Positions 1-6,357 of a stretch of 7,753 nt of DNA are shown here, in pieces. Source of the stretch: Streptosporangiaceae bacterium (GTDB taxonomy: Bacteria; Actinomycetota; Actinomycetes; Streptosporangiales; Streptosporangiaceae). The DNA is taken from positions 1-7,753 of the forward strand of contig JASIGS010000148.1 in NCBI GenBank assembly GCA_030052355.1. The letters are read 5' to 3'. The position numbers and the translations under genes are program-made. The notes under the pieces were generated by a model, which saw only the letters and a list, made by a program, of their open reading frames with translations, did not search any database and had not been told where the DNA came from. Every line of letters begins with the position of its first letter. Position 1 is the stretch's first letter.

Positions 1-840
1 GTGCTGCAAGGCTGGTGTGTTGTGATTGCCGGCCGCGATCACCGCGATGCCGTAGCCATCGACATTCGAGTTCCCGCACAGCGCGCTGCTGGAGAAGTTC
101 TCATCCGCCGTGTTCGTGATGTCCTTGACGGTGTTATGGATCAGGTAGATGTCGCTGCACGAGCCGTGGTGGAGGAAACAGGCCGACAGGTGCCCCGGAT
201 CGCTGCGCACGGTCACGTAGATTCCAGCCGGCGTCTGATCGGTCCCGTCATAGGTGTAGTTCTCCACGGTCAGCCCGTAGATCTCTACGCTGCGGGAGTC
301 GACGATGCTGACTCCGCCCGCGTCCGACCAGTACTGGTTCGGGTTGACGTCGTTCGAGTTCACCGTGCCGAGGTCGAGCTCGGCGAACGAGTGCGGCTCC
401 GGGGCGATCTCCAGCAGGGCCGCCGAGGTCTTGCTCCACACGTGCAACGGGGAGGTGAACACTCCGGACAGGCACAGCACGGTCGTGCGCCCGATCGCGT
501 TCTCGTGGCCCGCGATCCAGCTGTTGACCGTGCCGGACGAGGCACCCTGGGACGTGCGGAACGTCACGCTGCACGACCGGGGCCCGGCGATCTTGGTCCC
601 GGTCGGGGTCTTCGGGTTCGGGATCAGGTGGTCGTTGTCGCGCGGCGCCCGGCCGGTTCGCTCGATCCGGAAGTCCCCGGCCCTGACCGGCGGAGCGGGC
701 TGGCGCAGCACGCCGGTCCCGGCGGAGCTCGCAGTCGCGGCCGCGGCATCCGCCGAGGTTGTGGCCGCTCCTGTCACCCCCATGGCCAGCGCTGCGGCCG
801 CCATAATTTCCAACACCGGTATCCGTCGCGACACCGCCAT
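1..840 (-). CDS. Secreted right-handed beta-helix protein, N-terminal part (3' end beyond left edge)
   Basis: An open frame of 280 codons runs from ATG at 840 to the left edge with no stop, so the C-terminus is missing. The start is well supported: GGAAGAGAG (minus strand, 846-854) lies 5 bases upstream. Residues 1-35 look like a signal peptide, with Arg-Arg at 5-6, an Ala-rich hydrophobic stretch at about 8-26 and an Ala-rich cleavage region. Residues 36-85 are Pro/Gly-rich linker. From about 118 on, short beta-strand rungs separated by Asn/Gly/Ser turns appear (for example SIVDSRSVEIYGLTVENY at 178-195 and the YLIHNTV segment at 232-238), which is the pattern of parallel beta-helix (pectate-lyase-like) folds. 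Cysteines 90, 123, 221, 228 and 255 suit an exported protein. The fold typically binds or cleaves polysaccharide; no catalytic residues can be assigned. It is divergent from the exopolysaccharide genes, so a shared role is only inferred. Confidence 0.75.
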   Translation of the reverse strand, partial: MAVSRRIPVLEIMAAAALAMGVTGAATTSADAAAATASSAGTGVLRQPAPPVRAGDFRIERTGRAPRDNDHLIPNPKTPTGTKIAGPRSCSVTFRTSQGASSGTVNSWIAGHENAIGRTTVLCLSGVFTSPLHVWSKTSAALLEIAPEPHSFAELDLGTVNSNDVNPNQYWSDAGGVSIVDSRSVEIYGLTVENYTYDGTDQTPAGIYVTVRSDPGHLSACFLHHGSCSDIYLIHNTVKDITNTADENFSSSALCGNSNVDGYGIAVIAAGNHNTPALQH

Positions 841-1363
841 GACTGCTCTCTTCCGGCCGCCTGCGCCCCGCTCCAGGGATTTAGCGACCCCCTGCCGGGA
901 ATGAGAACACCCATATTGCCAGCCAGCTCGCGTGCTGGTCTCGATTTCGGCTATTCGGCCACATGAGTCACGGCGATATCGCACCTTTGCCTGGATCGCC
1001 CGCTCTGCCGAAGGCTGACTTACGCCTGGCGAGACAGACCGGTCCATGGCCGGCCGTTGGATAAAAGCTTGCATTCTAAAGCTTTATAACGAAAGAATAA
1101 CGTATGCCGAGAGCGGTGCTCCATTTCAGCCTCGAGGGCGTCTCACAGACGGGGCAGTGTGACGTTATATTTTACCTATAGCGCTTAATTGTCCTGCTAG
1201 CCCGGTAATCAGGTGTCAATGGGGAGGAAGCGGACAATACTGCCTAGATTCAACTGCGCGCGCGACCGGCTGGCCAGGCACGAGGCCAGCCGAGCTATAA
1301 GTCCGCAAATCAGTTCTTATTGACTGGACAGTGTGTCTCCGGACACCGGCAAGGCAGGAGCCC
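841..1363. promoter_or_regulatory. Divergent intergenic region between the beta-helix gene and the pelG-like gene
   Basis: I find no convincing gene in these roughly 520 bases; ORFs overlapping them are antisense or have poor third-position G/C bias. Most of the region is GC-rich, but about 1061-1190 is conspicuously AT-rich and holds an inverted repeat and repeated ATAACG motifs (separate entry and finding). The region must contain the promoters for the leftward beta-helix gene and the rightward pelG-like/pelF-like operon. I could not place a -35/-10 pair with acceptable spacing for either direction. Confidence 0.55.
1061..1103. repeat. AT-rich inverted repeat plus paired ATAACG direct repeats, possible operator
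   Basis: AAAGCTT at 1064-1070 and AAGCTTT at 1079-1085 form a perfect 7-bp inverted repeat with an 8-base spacer. With one bulged A it extends to ATAAAGCTT/AAGCTTTAT over 1061-1087. Immediately after it, ATAACG occurs at 1086-1091 and again at 1097-1102, exactly 11 bases (one helical turn) apart. The inverse ACGTTAT occurs at 1162-1168. Such a cluster in an otherwise GC-rich divergent region could be a regulator binding site; the function is inferred. Confidence 0.4.
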
Positions 1364-1582
1364 ATGCAACGAGACGTCGCTCGGTCGGTGCGGCATGCGC
1401 ATCGGCCGGCCGAGCACCTGGCTGGCAGATCTTTCGCGGTTATCATTGAAAGCGACCAGGGCCAAAGTCTCACCGATCTTGCGCTATTGCGCCGCTCCAT
1501 TATTTGCCGTCCGGAAATTGTCAATTCTGCCGCGGCAGGAGAATCCTCCGACCGGCTGCGGTTCAGGGCAGTCCTCAGATGA
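1364..1582 (+). CDS. Possible small upstream ORF overlapping the pelG-like start (doubtful)
   Basis: A 72-codon frame begins at ATG 1364, preceded by GGCAGGAG with only about 3 bases between GGAG and the start. Its TGA stop (1580-1582) overlaps the ATG at 1579 in an ATGA arrangement typical of translational coupling. Against it, third codon positions are mixed rather than G/C-biased as in the neighbouring genes, and the product is Arg/Ala-rich with no recognisable domain, signal peptide or membrane segment. It could be a leader ORF that couples translation into the next gene, which has only a weak ribosome site of its own, or it could be chance. I recognise no family. Confidence 0.2.
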   Translation: MQRDVARSVRHAHRPAEHLAGRSFAVIIESDQGQSLTDLALLRRSIICRPEIVNSAAAGESSDRLRFRAVLR

Positions 1583-3336
1583 CCCACGACGCCGACCGCG
1601 CGCCAGTTCCGGGCGCGCTTCCGCTGCCGCCCGGGGCGACCGGAGCCGCCATCTGGCAGATGACCAACGGTAACGGCCGCGACCCGGTTGGCAGCAGCGG
1701 CGCCAGCGAAAGCGGCACGCTGAACACGGTCAACGCGAACGGAAACGGACAGCTGCCGGTGAGCGAGGCCCCAGCCGTAGGTTGGCAGGCAACAGAGAGT
1801 AATGGAAGCGCGGCGCTGGCCGCGCTGCACCTGAACGGAGCACAGGCCCCGGCGCACCCGAACGGCGGCGGGACAGCCGCGCCCGACGAGGACGTGAGCG
1901 AAGCAGAAGCTGCCCACGACGCGGTCGCCGTAAGCGACACCCTGAACTTTCACACAATCGACATACTGTGCACTCAGTTCCAGTCGATCTGTGCGTCGGC
2001 CGTGGACCCGCTGGAAATCTCCAGTGCGCTCGAGTTCGAGGGCATAAGTGACCAGGCGGCGCGTGAGCGTTACGGCGCACCGAACGTCTTCGCGCTGGCC
2101 GAGGAGCTGTACCTGCGGGTGCCGCGGGACCCAGCCGAGCCCGAACCTGCTCCGGACCCGTGGTCGGCGCACCGGCTGCGGCCGGCCGTGCACGGGGTGC
2201 TGTACGGCCTGCCCGCGGTGTGCTTTCCCGCGGCGGCCGGCCTGCTGATCGGGACCGGTGTCCTGACCATGCTCGTGGTGGCGCTGCTCACCAGCTGGGC
2301 CGCCAGCCAGGCCCTCGCCTACCTCGGTTACCTGCAAATCGGCCGCGGCAACCCCGACCACGCCCGGCGGCTGCTTCGGGCCGGCCTGCTGGCCGGCCTC
2401 ATACTCATGGTGCTCGCCATGGCCGCACTCTCGGAGGTAATCCACGTGCGGCCGTCGGCGCTCCTGTTCGGCGTGGGGCTAGGCGCTTACATGCTTGGTG
2501 CCACGGTGCTGCTGGTACTCGGCGAAGAGCGGCTTGTCATCATCGTGCTCGCGCCTGGCGTGCTGGCCAGTGCCGCCTACCTGCTGCTCACCCGGCCGCC
2601 CTGGCTGGAACCGACAGTGTGGGGCGCGCTCGCGGCGACCCCGTTCCTCGCCCTCGTGCTTGCGCTCTTCCGCACCACCTGGAGGGCAGACCGGGTCGCG
2701 GCTGCTCACCACCGTGGCTCAGGTCCGCGTAACCGCCTCTTCGCCCTCGCGGACCTGGGCAACGCGCTGCCGAGCGCGGGATTCGGCTTGGTCGCTGCTT
2801 CGCTACTGGTCCTCCCCGTGGTCACCGGTGTGCACGGCCACGGCGGCGTCAACACCGGAGCGCTGCTCGCGTCGCTGCCTCTCGCGCTCAGCATGGGCGC
2901 GGCGGAGTGGCGGCTGATCTGGTACCGCAGGCGCATTCAGCGGGTGCTGGCCCGCACCGGGCGGGTCCGTGACTTCGCAGAGCGCGCGAGCGGGGTGCTG
3001 ATGCTAGCGCTGCTGCAGTACCTGATCGTGCTCGTGGTCCTGGCGGGCGCCGTCGTGGCGGTGGCGATCAGGGCAAAGCTGGTCGAGGTCAACTCGGCGG
3101 CGATCATTCAGATCGCCGCCTACATCGCCCTCGGCGGGGCGATGTTCGTCTCGCTGCTGTTGCAGGCCTTCGGCAGCCGGATCTTCCCGCTCGTCAGCTG
3201 TGCGATGGCGCTGGGCGTGGAAATCTTCTTCCGCGGCCGGTGGGAACTGGGCCAGATCGTGGTCTGCGTGGACCTGCTGCTGGTGCTGCTCGGCTACGCG
3301 TTCGCCGTGCTCGGCAACGTGGTCAGGTACACGTGA
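1579..3336 (+). CDS. PelG-like multi-pass membrane protein with long cytosolic N-terminal extension
   Basis: The product is 585 residues from ATG 1579, chosen over an in-frame TTG at 1504 that has no ribosome site; AGGG at 1565-1568 is a weak site for 1579. Residues 1-115 are a disordered Gly/Ala/Asn-rich stretch with recurrent Asn-Gly pairs (31-33, 54-57, 75, 86, 95). Residues 119-183 look like a folded, partly helical soluble segment (ALEFEGISDQAARERYG lies at 150-166). From about 204 to 580 there are 11-12 hydrophobic helices with Arg-rich loops such as 446-458. Canonical PelG is a membrane transporter of about 450 residues with 12 helices that acts with the glycosyltransferase PelF; the membrane part here matches that size and topology. 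The PelG call rests on topology plus the PelF-like gene 59 bases downstream, not on a specific motif. It could be another polysaccharide flippase or an unrelated integral membrane protein. Confidence 0.6.
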   Translation: MTHDADRAPVPGALPLPPGATGAAIWQMTNGNGRDPVGSSGASESGTLNTVNANGNGQLPVSEAPAVGWQATESNGSAALAALHLNGAQAPAHPNGGGTAAPDEDVSEAEAAHDAVAVSDTLNFHTIDILCTQFQSICASAVDPLEISSALEFEGISDQAARERYGAPNVFALAEELYLRVPRDPAEPEPAPDPWSAHRLRPAVHGVLYGLPAVCFPAAAGLLIGTGVLTMLVVALLTSWAASQALAYLGYLQIGRGNPDHARRLLRAGLLAGLILMVLAMAALSEVIHVRPSALLFGVGLGAYMLGATVLLVLGEERLVIIVLAPGVLASAAYLLLTRPPWLEPTVWGALAATPFLALVLALFRTTWRADRVAAAHHRGSGPRNRLFALADLGNALPSAGFGLVAASLLVLPVVTGVHGHGGVNTGALLASLPLALSMGAAEWRLIWYRRRIQRVLARTGRVRDFAERASGVLMLALLQYLIVLVVLAGAVVAVAIRAKLVEVNSAAIIQIAAYIALGGAMFVSLLLQAFGSRIFPLVSCAMALGVEIFFRGRWELGQIVVCVDLLLVLLGYAFAVLGNVVRYT

Positions 3337-3395
3337 CAAGCCAGCCGCGCCGCGGCGCAGGCTGATCAATTCGCATCAGGGGGGAACAGATCCAG

Positions 3396-4886
3396 ATGAA
3401 GGTGGCACTCATCAGCGAGGGCACCTACCCGCACCAGTTCGGCGGCGTGAGCGTCTGGTGCGATCAGCTGGTCCGTGGCTTGCCGGAGCACCAGTTCACT
3501 CTCGTCGCGATCATGGCTACCGGCGTCGAGCCGCAGGCCTGGCAGCTGCCCAAGAACGTGGCGTCGGTCGTGAAGGTGCCGTTGTGGGGGTGGCCGTCGG
3601 CCGGCCCTGCCGCTGGCCGCCGGGCCGAGCCGCGATTCCTGCCGCTGGTGAGCAGGCTGGTCGATGCGCTGATCGATCCCTCGAATGACGCGCAGCTGCG
3701 GTTCAGCGACGTCATGCGCGAGATGTTCGAGTACGCCAGGGATGGCGATCTCACCTCCAGCTTCACCACCCAGGACGTGGTAGCCACGATCTGCGCAGCG
3801 TGGCAGAACCGGCCGCCGTTTGTTGGCGAGCAGTCACCGACCTTGCGAGACGCGCTGACGGCGATGCAACTCATCGAGCACTCGCTTCGGCCGCTCTCGC
3901 ACCCGCCCGTCGAGGTCGACGTCGTGCACGCGGTGTGCAACGGGTTGTCCATCCTGCCGGCGCTCACCGCGAAGTGGCAGTACGGAACGCCCGTGATCCT
4001 CAGCGAGCACGGAATCTACTTGCGTGAGCAGTACCTCTTCGGACGTCAGGCGCCGTACCGCTGGCCGGTCAAGTCGCTGTACCTGAGCTTCCTCCGGCGG
4101 CTGTCCATGCTGGGCTACACCGAGGCCGACCTGATCACGTCCTGCAACATCTACAACCGCCGCTGGGAGGAACGGCTCGGCGCCGCGCCGGACCGCATCC
4201 GCACCGTCTACAACGGCGTTGACCCGGCCAACTTCCCGGCTCTCACCGGCGAGCCGGACGAGCCGGCCATCTCCTGGGTTGGCCGCATCGACCCGATCAA
4301 GGACCTGGAGACGTTGCTGCGGGCGTTCGCCCTGGTACACGACGAACTGCCGGGGGCACGGCTGCGGATATTCGGTTCTCCGCCCCGGGGCCGGGAGTCA
4401 TACCTGGAGCGCTGCCAGGCCCTGGCGCACGGCCTCGGCATCGCTGAGACGGCCACCTTCGAGGGGCACATCAGGAATCCGCGCGACGCACATGACCGCG
4501 GCCGGATCGCGGTGCTCTCCAGCGTGTCCGAGGGCTTCCCCTACACCCTGATCGAGGCCATGATCTGCGGTCGGACCTGCGTCGCGACCGACGTCGGCGG
4601 CGTGAGTGAAGCCGTCGGCGACACGGGCTTTGTCGTTCCACCCCGGCGGCCAGAGCTGATGGCGGATGCGTGCCTCAAGCTCCTGCGGGACAAGGAGCTG
4701 CGGCACCGCCTGGGTGCGGCCGCCCGGCTCCGCGCGCTGGAACTGTTCACTGTTGACGGCGCTATCAGCCGGTTCGACGAGATCTACAGCTTCCTCGGCT
4801 CCGGCCACATGCTGCCCGCGGCGCCACCGGAGCCGGACGCGGACGATGCTGAGCAGCCAAGCCTGGCCGAGGAACTAGCGAGTTAG
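3396..4886 (+). CDS. pelF: PelF-like GT4 family glycosyltransferase
   Basis: The product is 496 residues, close to the roughly 500 of characterised PelF. ATG 3396 follows a purine-rich AGGGGGGAA tract (3378-3386). The N-terminus reads ALISEGTYPHQFGGVSVW (4-21), matching the PelF/DUF3492-type opening with its GGVS nucleotide-binding loop, and SEHGIYLRE (203-211) is another PelF-like block. The C-terminal GT-B domain has GRIDPIKD with Arg297 and Lys302, and SEGFPYTLIEA containing the retaining-GT EX7E pair Glu379/Glu387. PelF is a soluble cytoplasmic enzyme that uses a UDP-sugar (UDP-GlcNAc/GalNAc in Pel synthesis) to build the polymer that PelG carries across the membrane. The last 25 residues are an acidic Pro/Ala-rich tail without a clear role. 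It sits directly after the PelG-like gene, probably in one transcript. Family is secure; the donor and product here are inferred. Confidence 0.85.
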   Translation: MKVALISEGTYPHQFGGVSVWCDQLVRGLPEHQFTLVAIMATGVEPQAWQLPKNVASVVKVPLWGWPSAGPAAGRRAEPRFLPLVSRLVDALIDPSNDAQLRFSDVMREMFEYARDGDLTSSFTTQDVVATICAAWQNRPPFVGEQSPTLRDALTAMQLIEHSLRPLSHPPVEVDVVHAVCNGLSILPALTAKWQYGTPVILSEHGIYLREQYLFGRQAPYRWPVKSLYLSFLRRLSMLGYTEADLITSCNIYNRRWEERLGAAPDRIRTVYNGVDPANFPALTGEPDEPAISWVGRIDPIKDLETLLRAFALVHDELPGARLRIFGSPPRGRESYLERCQALAHGLGIAETATFEGHIRNPRDAHDRGRIAVLSSVSEGFPYTLIEAMICGRTCVATDVGGVSEAVGDTGFVVPPRRPELMADACLKLLRDKELRHRLGAAARLRALELFTVDGAISRFDEIYSFLGSGHMLPAAPPEPDADDAEQPSLAEELAS

Positions 4887-4926
4887 CCCACGGCTGCCGA
4901 TCGAGGCCGGCGGTCCAGCAGGGGCT
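4885..4926. terminator. Candidate bidirectional terminator between convergent genes
   Basis: The short gap between the stops of the pelF-like gene and the convergent spherulin-4 gene holds a stem GGCTGCCG (4892-4899) / CGGCGGTC (4908-4915), with two G-T wobbles and an 8-base loop. It is nested inside an outer pair AGCCC (4885-4889) / GGGCT (4922-4926). There is no T-tract, but hairpins without one are common at actinobacterial gene ends. Strength has not been calculated. Confidence 0.4.
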
Positions 4927-4927
4927 G

Positions 4928-5680
4928 TCAGCGTAGCGGCTCGGCGTCGTCGGCCGTGTTGACCGGCCGGTTCTGAGTGAACTCGGCCAGCAGTTCGTCT
5001 GGGTCAATCTCGCTCGCCGGCATGCGGTCCCACGGGTTGTCGCCGCCATGGTCAGTCACGTACGCCAGGCCGGCGTTCCGCCTTGAAGCCAGCCAGTAGG
5101 CGTCACCGAAGGAGTGCCGGGGCACGGAGTACACCAGGTGGAAGAACTGTCTCGCAGGCCGCGACCGGGCCCAGCGTGGCACGGCCAGCTCGAGGTAGGT
5201 CCGCCACGTTCCCTCAAAGGTGCCGAGCAGATCGGCCTGGTCGGCGTACGCCTGGACCGGATGCACGCCGTGGTTGTAGGCGACCAGGACGGTGCCCATC
5301 TGCCGTGCTGAGTAGGTCAGGCTCGCGTAGTGACTGACCTGGTCGGTTCCCGCGGCGCTGCGATCGAAGAACACGCTCGTCACGCCGTACCAGTCCTGAT
5401 AAAGACCGATGTCAGCGAGGACCTCGGTGGGCGGGCGACGGCCGTAGTTGGTGTCCACGTATCCGGCGACCGGGATGCCCGCCGCGCTCAGTGGCGCCAG
5501 CGCGTCGATGAAGGCCGGGTCGCACTGGCCACTCGGGCCGCTGTCCGGATTCAGCACGACCAGCTCGATGTGCGGTGCCTGCTGCACGAGCGAGGCCCAC
5601 TCGCGCGGGTGGGTAAGTGGATGGAAATACGCCGGAACGATGAGCTTCGGGATTTTCTGCTGAGCGGCTTCCGGGCTCAC
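4928..5680 (-). CDS. Spherulin-4 family (GH135-like) protein, cytoplasmic, with altered catalytic pair
   Basis: The product is 250 residues from GTG 5680, chosen because AGGAGG lies 5 bases upstream; the TTG at 5728 would place that site inside the gene. The family is shown by LIVPAYFHP (13-21), LVVLNPDSGPSG (40-51), GYVDTNYGRR (73-82), WYGVTSVFFD (97-106), LLGTFEGTW (151-159) and LVYSVPR further on, all paralleled in the gene at 6358-7326. Family members such as fungal Sph3 (GH135) cleave N-acetylgalactosamine-containing exopolysaccharide with an Asp-Glu pair plus a second Glu. Here the pair is Asp106-Arg107 (codon CGC at 5360-5362) while Glu156 is kept, so hydrolysis may be lost or changed. 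A family-typical Asn-Pro-Gly appears as Asn136-His137-Gly138. There is no signal peptide or membrane helix and only one cysteine, so it is probably intracellular. It may bind polymer or precursors. Confidence 0.8.
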   Translation of the reverse strand: MSPEAAQQKIPKLIVPAYFHPLTHPREWASLVQQAPHIELVVLNPDSGPSGQCDPAFIDALAPLSAAGIPVAGYVDTNYGRRPPTEVLADIGLYQDWYGVTSVFFDRSAAGTDQVSHYASLTYSARQMGTVLVAYNHGVHPVQAYADQADLLGTFEGTWRTYLELAVPRWARSRPARQFFHLVYSVPRHSFGDAYWLASRRNAGLAYVTDHGGDNPWDRMPASEIDPDELLAEFTQNRPVNTADDAEPLR

Positions 5681-5685
5681 GAGTA

Positions 5686-5692
5686 CCTCCTC
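5686..5692 (-). promoter_or_regulatory. Strong ribosome binding site that fixes the GTG 5680 start
   Basis: The minus strand reads GAGGAGG here, five bases before GTG 5680. This is a near-perfect anti-16S match and decides between GTG 5680 and the longer in-frame TTG at 5728, which has no comparable site. Confidence 0.85.
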
Positions 5693-6036
5693 AATTAGCC
5701 GGCGATGCGGCTCGCAGCGTTCAGCCAAATCGTTGCTGGCGCATGATATTTCGGCTAGCTATATGATATGTCCTTCGAGCGCCTCGCGCCGCCCGGTCCT
5801 GATATGCGGCTCAGGCGGACTGGCCCGATGCACCTGAGCGGGCGCGGTCAGGCCGTAAGCGCGTCGTGGCGTGCCACTATTTGCACTCGTAACTCACGTG
5901 AATGAGCAACCGCGCTTTCAGGAAAAACTCAGCTGTCCTGCCGGCAGCTTGGGTTCAGTAATAGGTAAACCGGCGGCGGAGGACGTACTGGCCGGTGGCG
6001 CGGAATTTATCGGCTCACAATCTGGTGGACGCATTC

Positions 6037-6054
6037 CTGGCCAGGGGTGGCCAG
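6037..6054. repeat. Perfect 7-bp inverted repeat with 4-base loop
   Basis: CTGGCCA (6037-6043) and TGGCCAG (6048-6054) flank GGGG. It could fold into a compact hairpin in RNA or serve as a dyad binding site. It sits in the middle of the non-coding region between the two spherulin-4 genes, with no T-tract after it. Confidence 0.4.
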
Positions 6055-6205
6055 GCGATGGCGGTGAATGACGAGTGGCCGGCCAGACTCAGCGGCCTTG
6101 ATGATGATGCCGGGTGCTGGTCTCCCCGTCACCCGGCCGGGCTGACGTCGGCAGCGGTCAGGACCCACCGTGACGGCACGAGTAGACCCGCTCTGTCGAG
6201 CTGGC

Positions 6206-6233
6206 CACTTTGCGGTCGTTGTTCCGCAAAGTG
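6206..6233. promoter_or_regulatory. Perfect 10-bp inverted repeat, candidate operator or hairpin
   Basis: CACTTTGCGG (6206-6215) and CCGCAAAGTG (6224-6233) are exact reverse complements separated by 8 bases (TCGTTGTT). The repeat lies about 125 bases upstream of the membrane-anchored spherulin-4 start, a reasonable position for an operator or a leader hairpin. No T-run follows, which argues against a classical intrinsic terminator. No regulator can be named. Confidence 0.5.
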
Positions 6234-6357
6234 CCCCGCTCGTCCCGCGCGCCGAAAGCGACCTTGTATGCTAATTGCTGCGGGCGGCACCGATCAGACG
6301 GAATAGCCAGCCGCGACGACCCGCAGCCGAAGACCTGAATCGATCGGGGCCGACGCG

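Larger units (their letters stand above)
5693..6357. promoter_or_regulatory. Divergent intergenic region between the two spherulin-4 genes
   Basis: About 660 bases without a convincing gene. Plus-strand frames at 5871-6071 and 5995-6306 lack a good ribosome site, have mixed third codon positions and encode nothing I recognise. The part nearest the leftward gene (about 5740-5770) is AT-rich, with ATGATAT at 5743-5749 and 5763-5769, 20 bases apart, and TGATAT again at 5800-5805. Nearer the rightward gene lie two perfect inverted repeats (separate entries). Both divergent promoters should be here, but I could not place confident -35/-10 pairs. Confidence 0.5.

Noticed and set aside
944..953. ATTTCGGCTA shared with 5748-5757 upstream of both minus-strand genes
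   Set aside because: A single exact 10-mer match is expected by chance in a window this size, and the distances to the two starts differ.
1..966. Long plus-strand open frame across the left edge
   Set aside because: It is antisense to the beta-helix gene, has no ribosome site in view and gives an Arg/Val-rich product with no fold; the minus strand carries a signal peptide, good ribosome site and beta-helix pattern.
1159..1182. Possible promoter with GTGACG as -35 and TATAGC as -10
   Set aside because: The spacing is only 12 bases, too short for a standard sigma-70-type promoter.
1504..1578. Longer pelG-like protein starting at TTG 1504
   Set aside because: No ribosome binding site precedes it and codon use between 1504 and 1578 is not G/C-biased at third positions; ATG 1579 is preferred.
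1216..2445. 409-residue minus-strand open frame
   Set aside because: It lies opposite the pelG-like gene and encodes an Arg/Gly/His-rich low-complexity product, typical of antisense frames in GC-rich DNA.
5681..5728. Longer spherulin-4 protein starting at TTG 5728
   Set aside because: AGGAGG at 5686-5691 sits exactly where a ribosome site for GTG 5680 should be, and the family's conserved region starts soon after that GTG.
5995..6306. 103-residue plus-strand open frame in the spherulin-4 intergenic region
   Set aside because: Mixed third codon positions, no properly spaced ribosome site, no recognisable domain, and it spans both inverted repeats.
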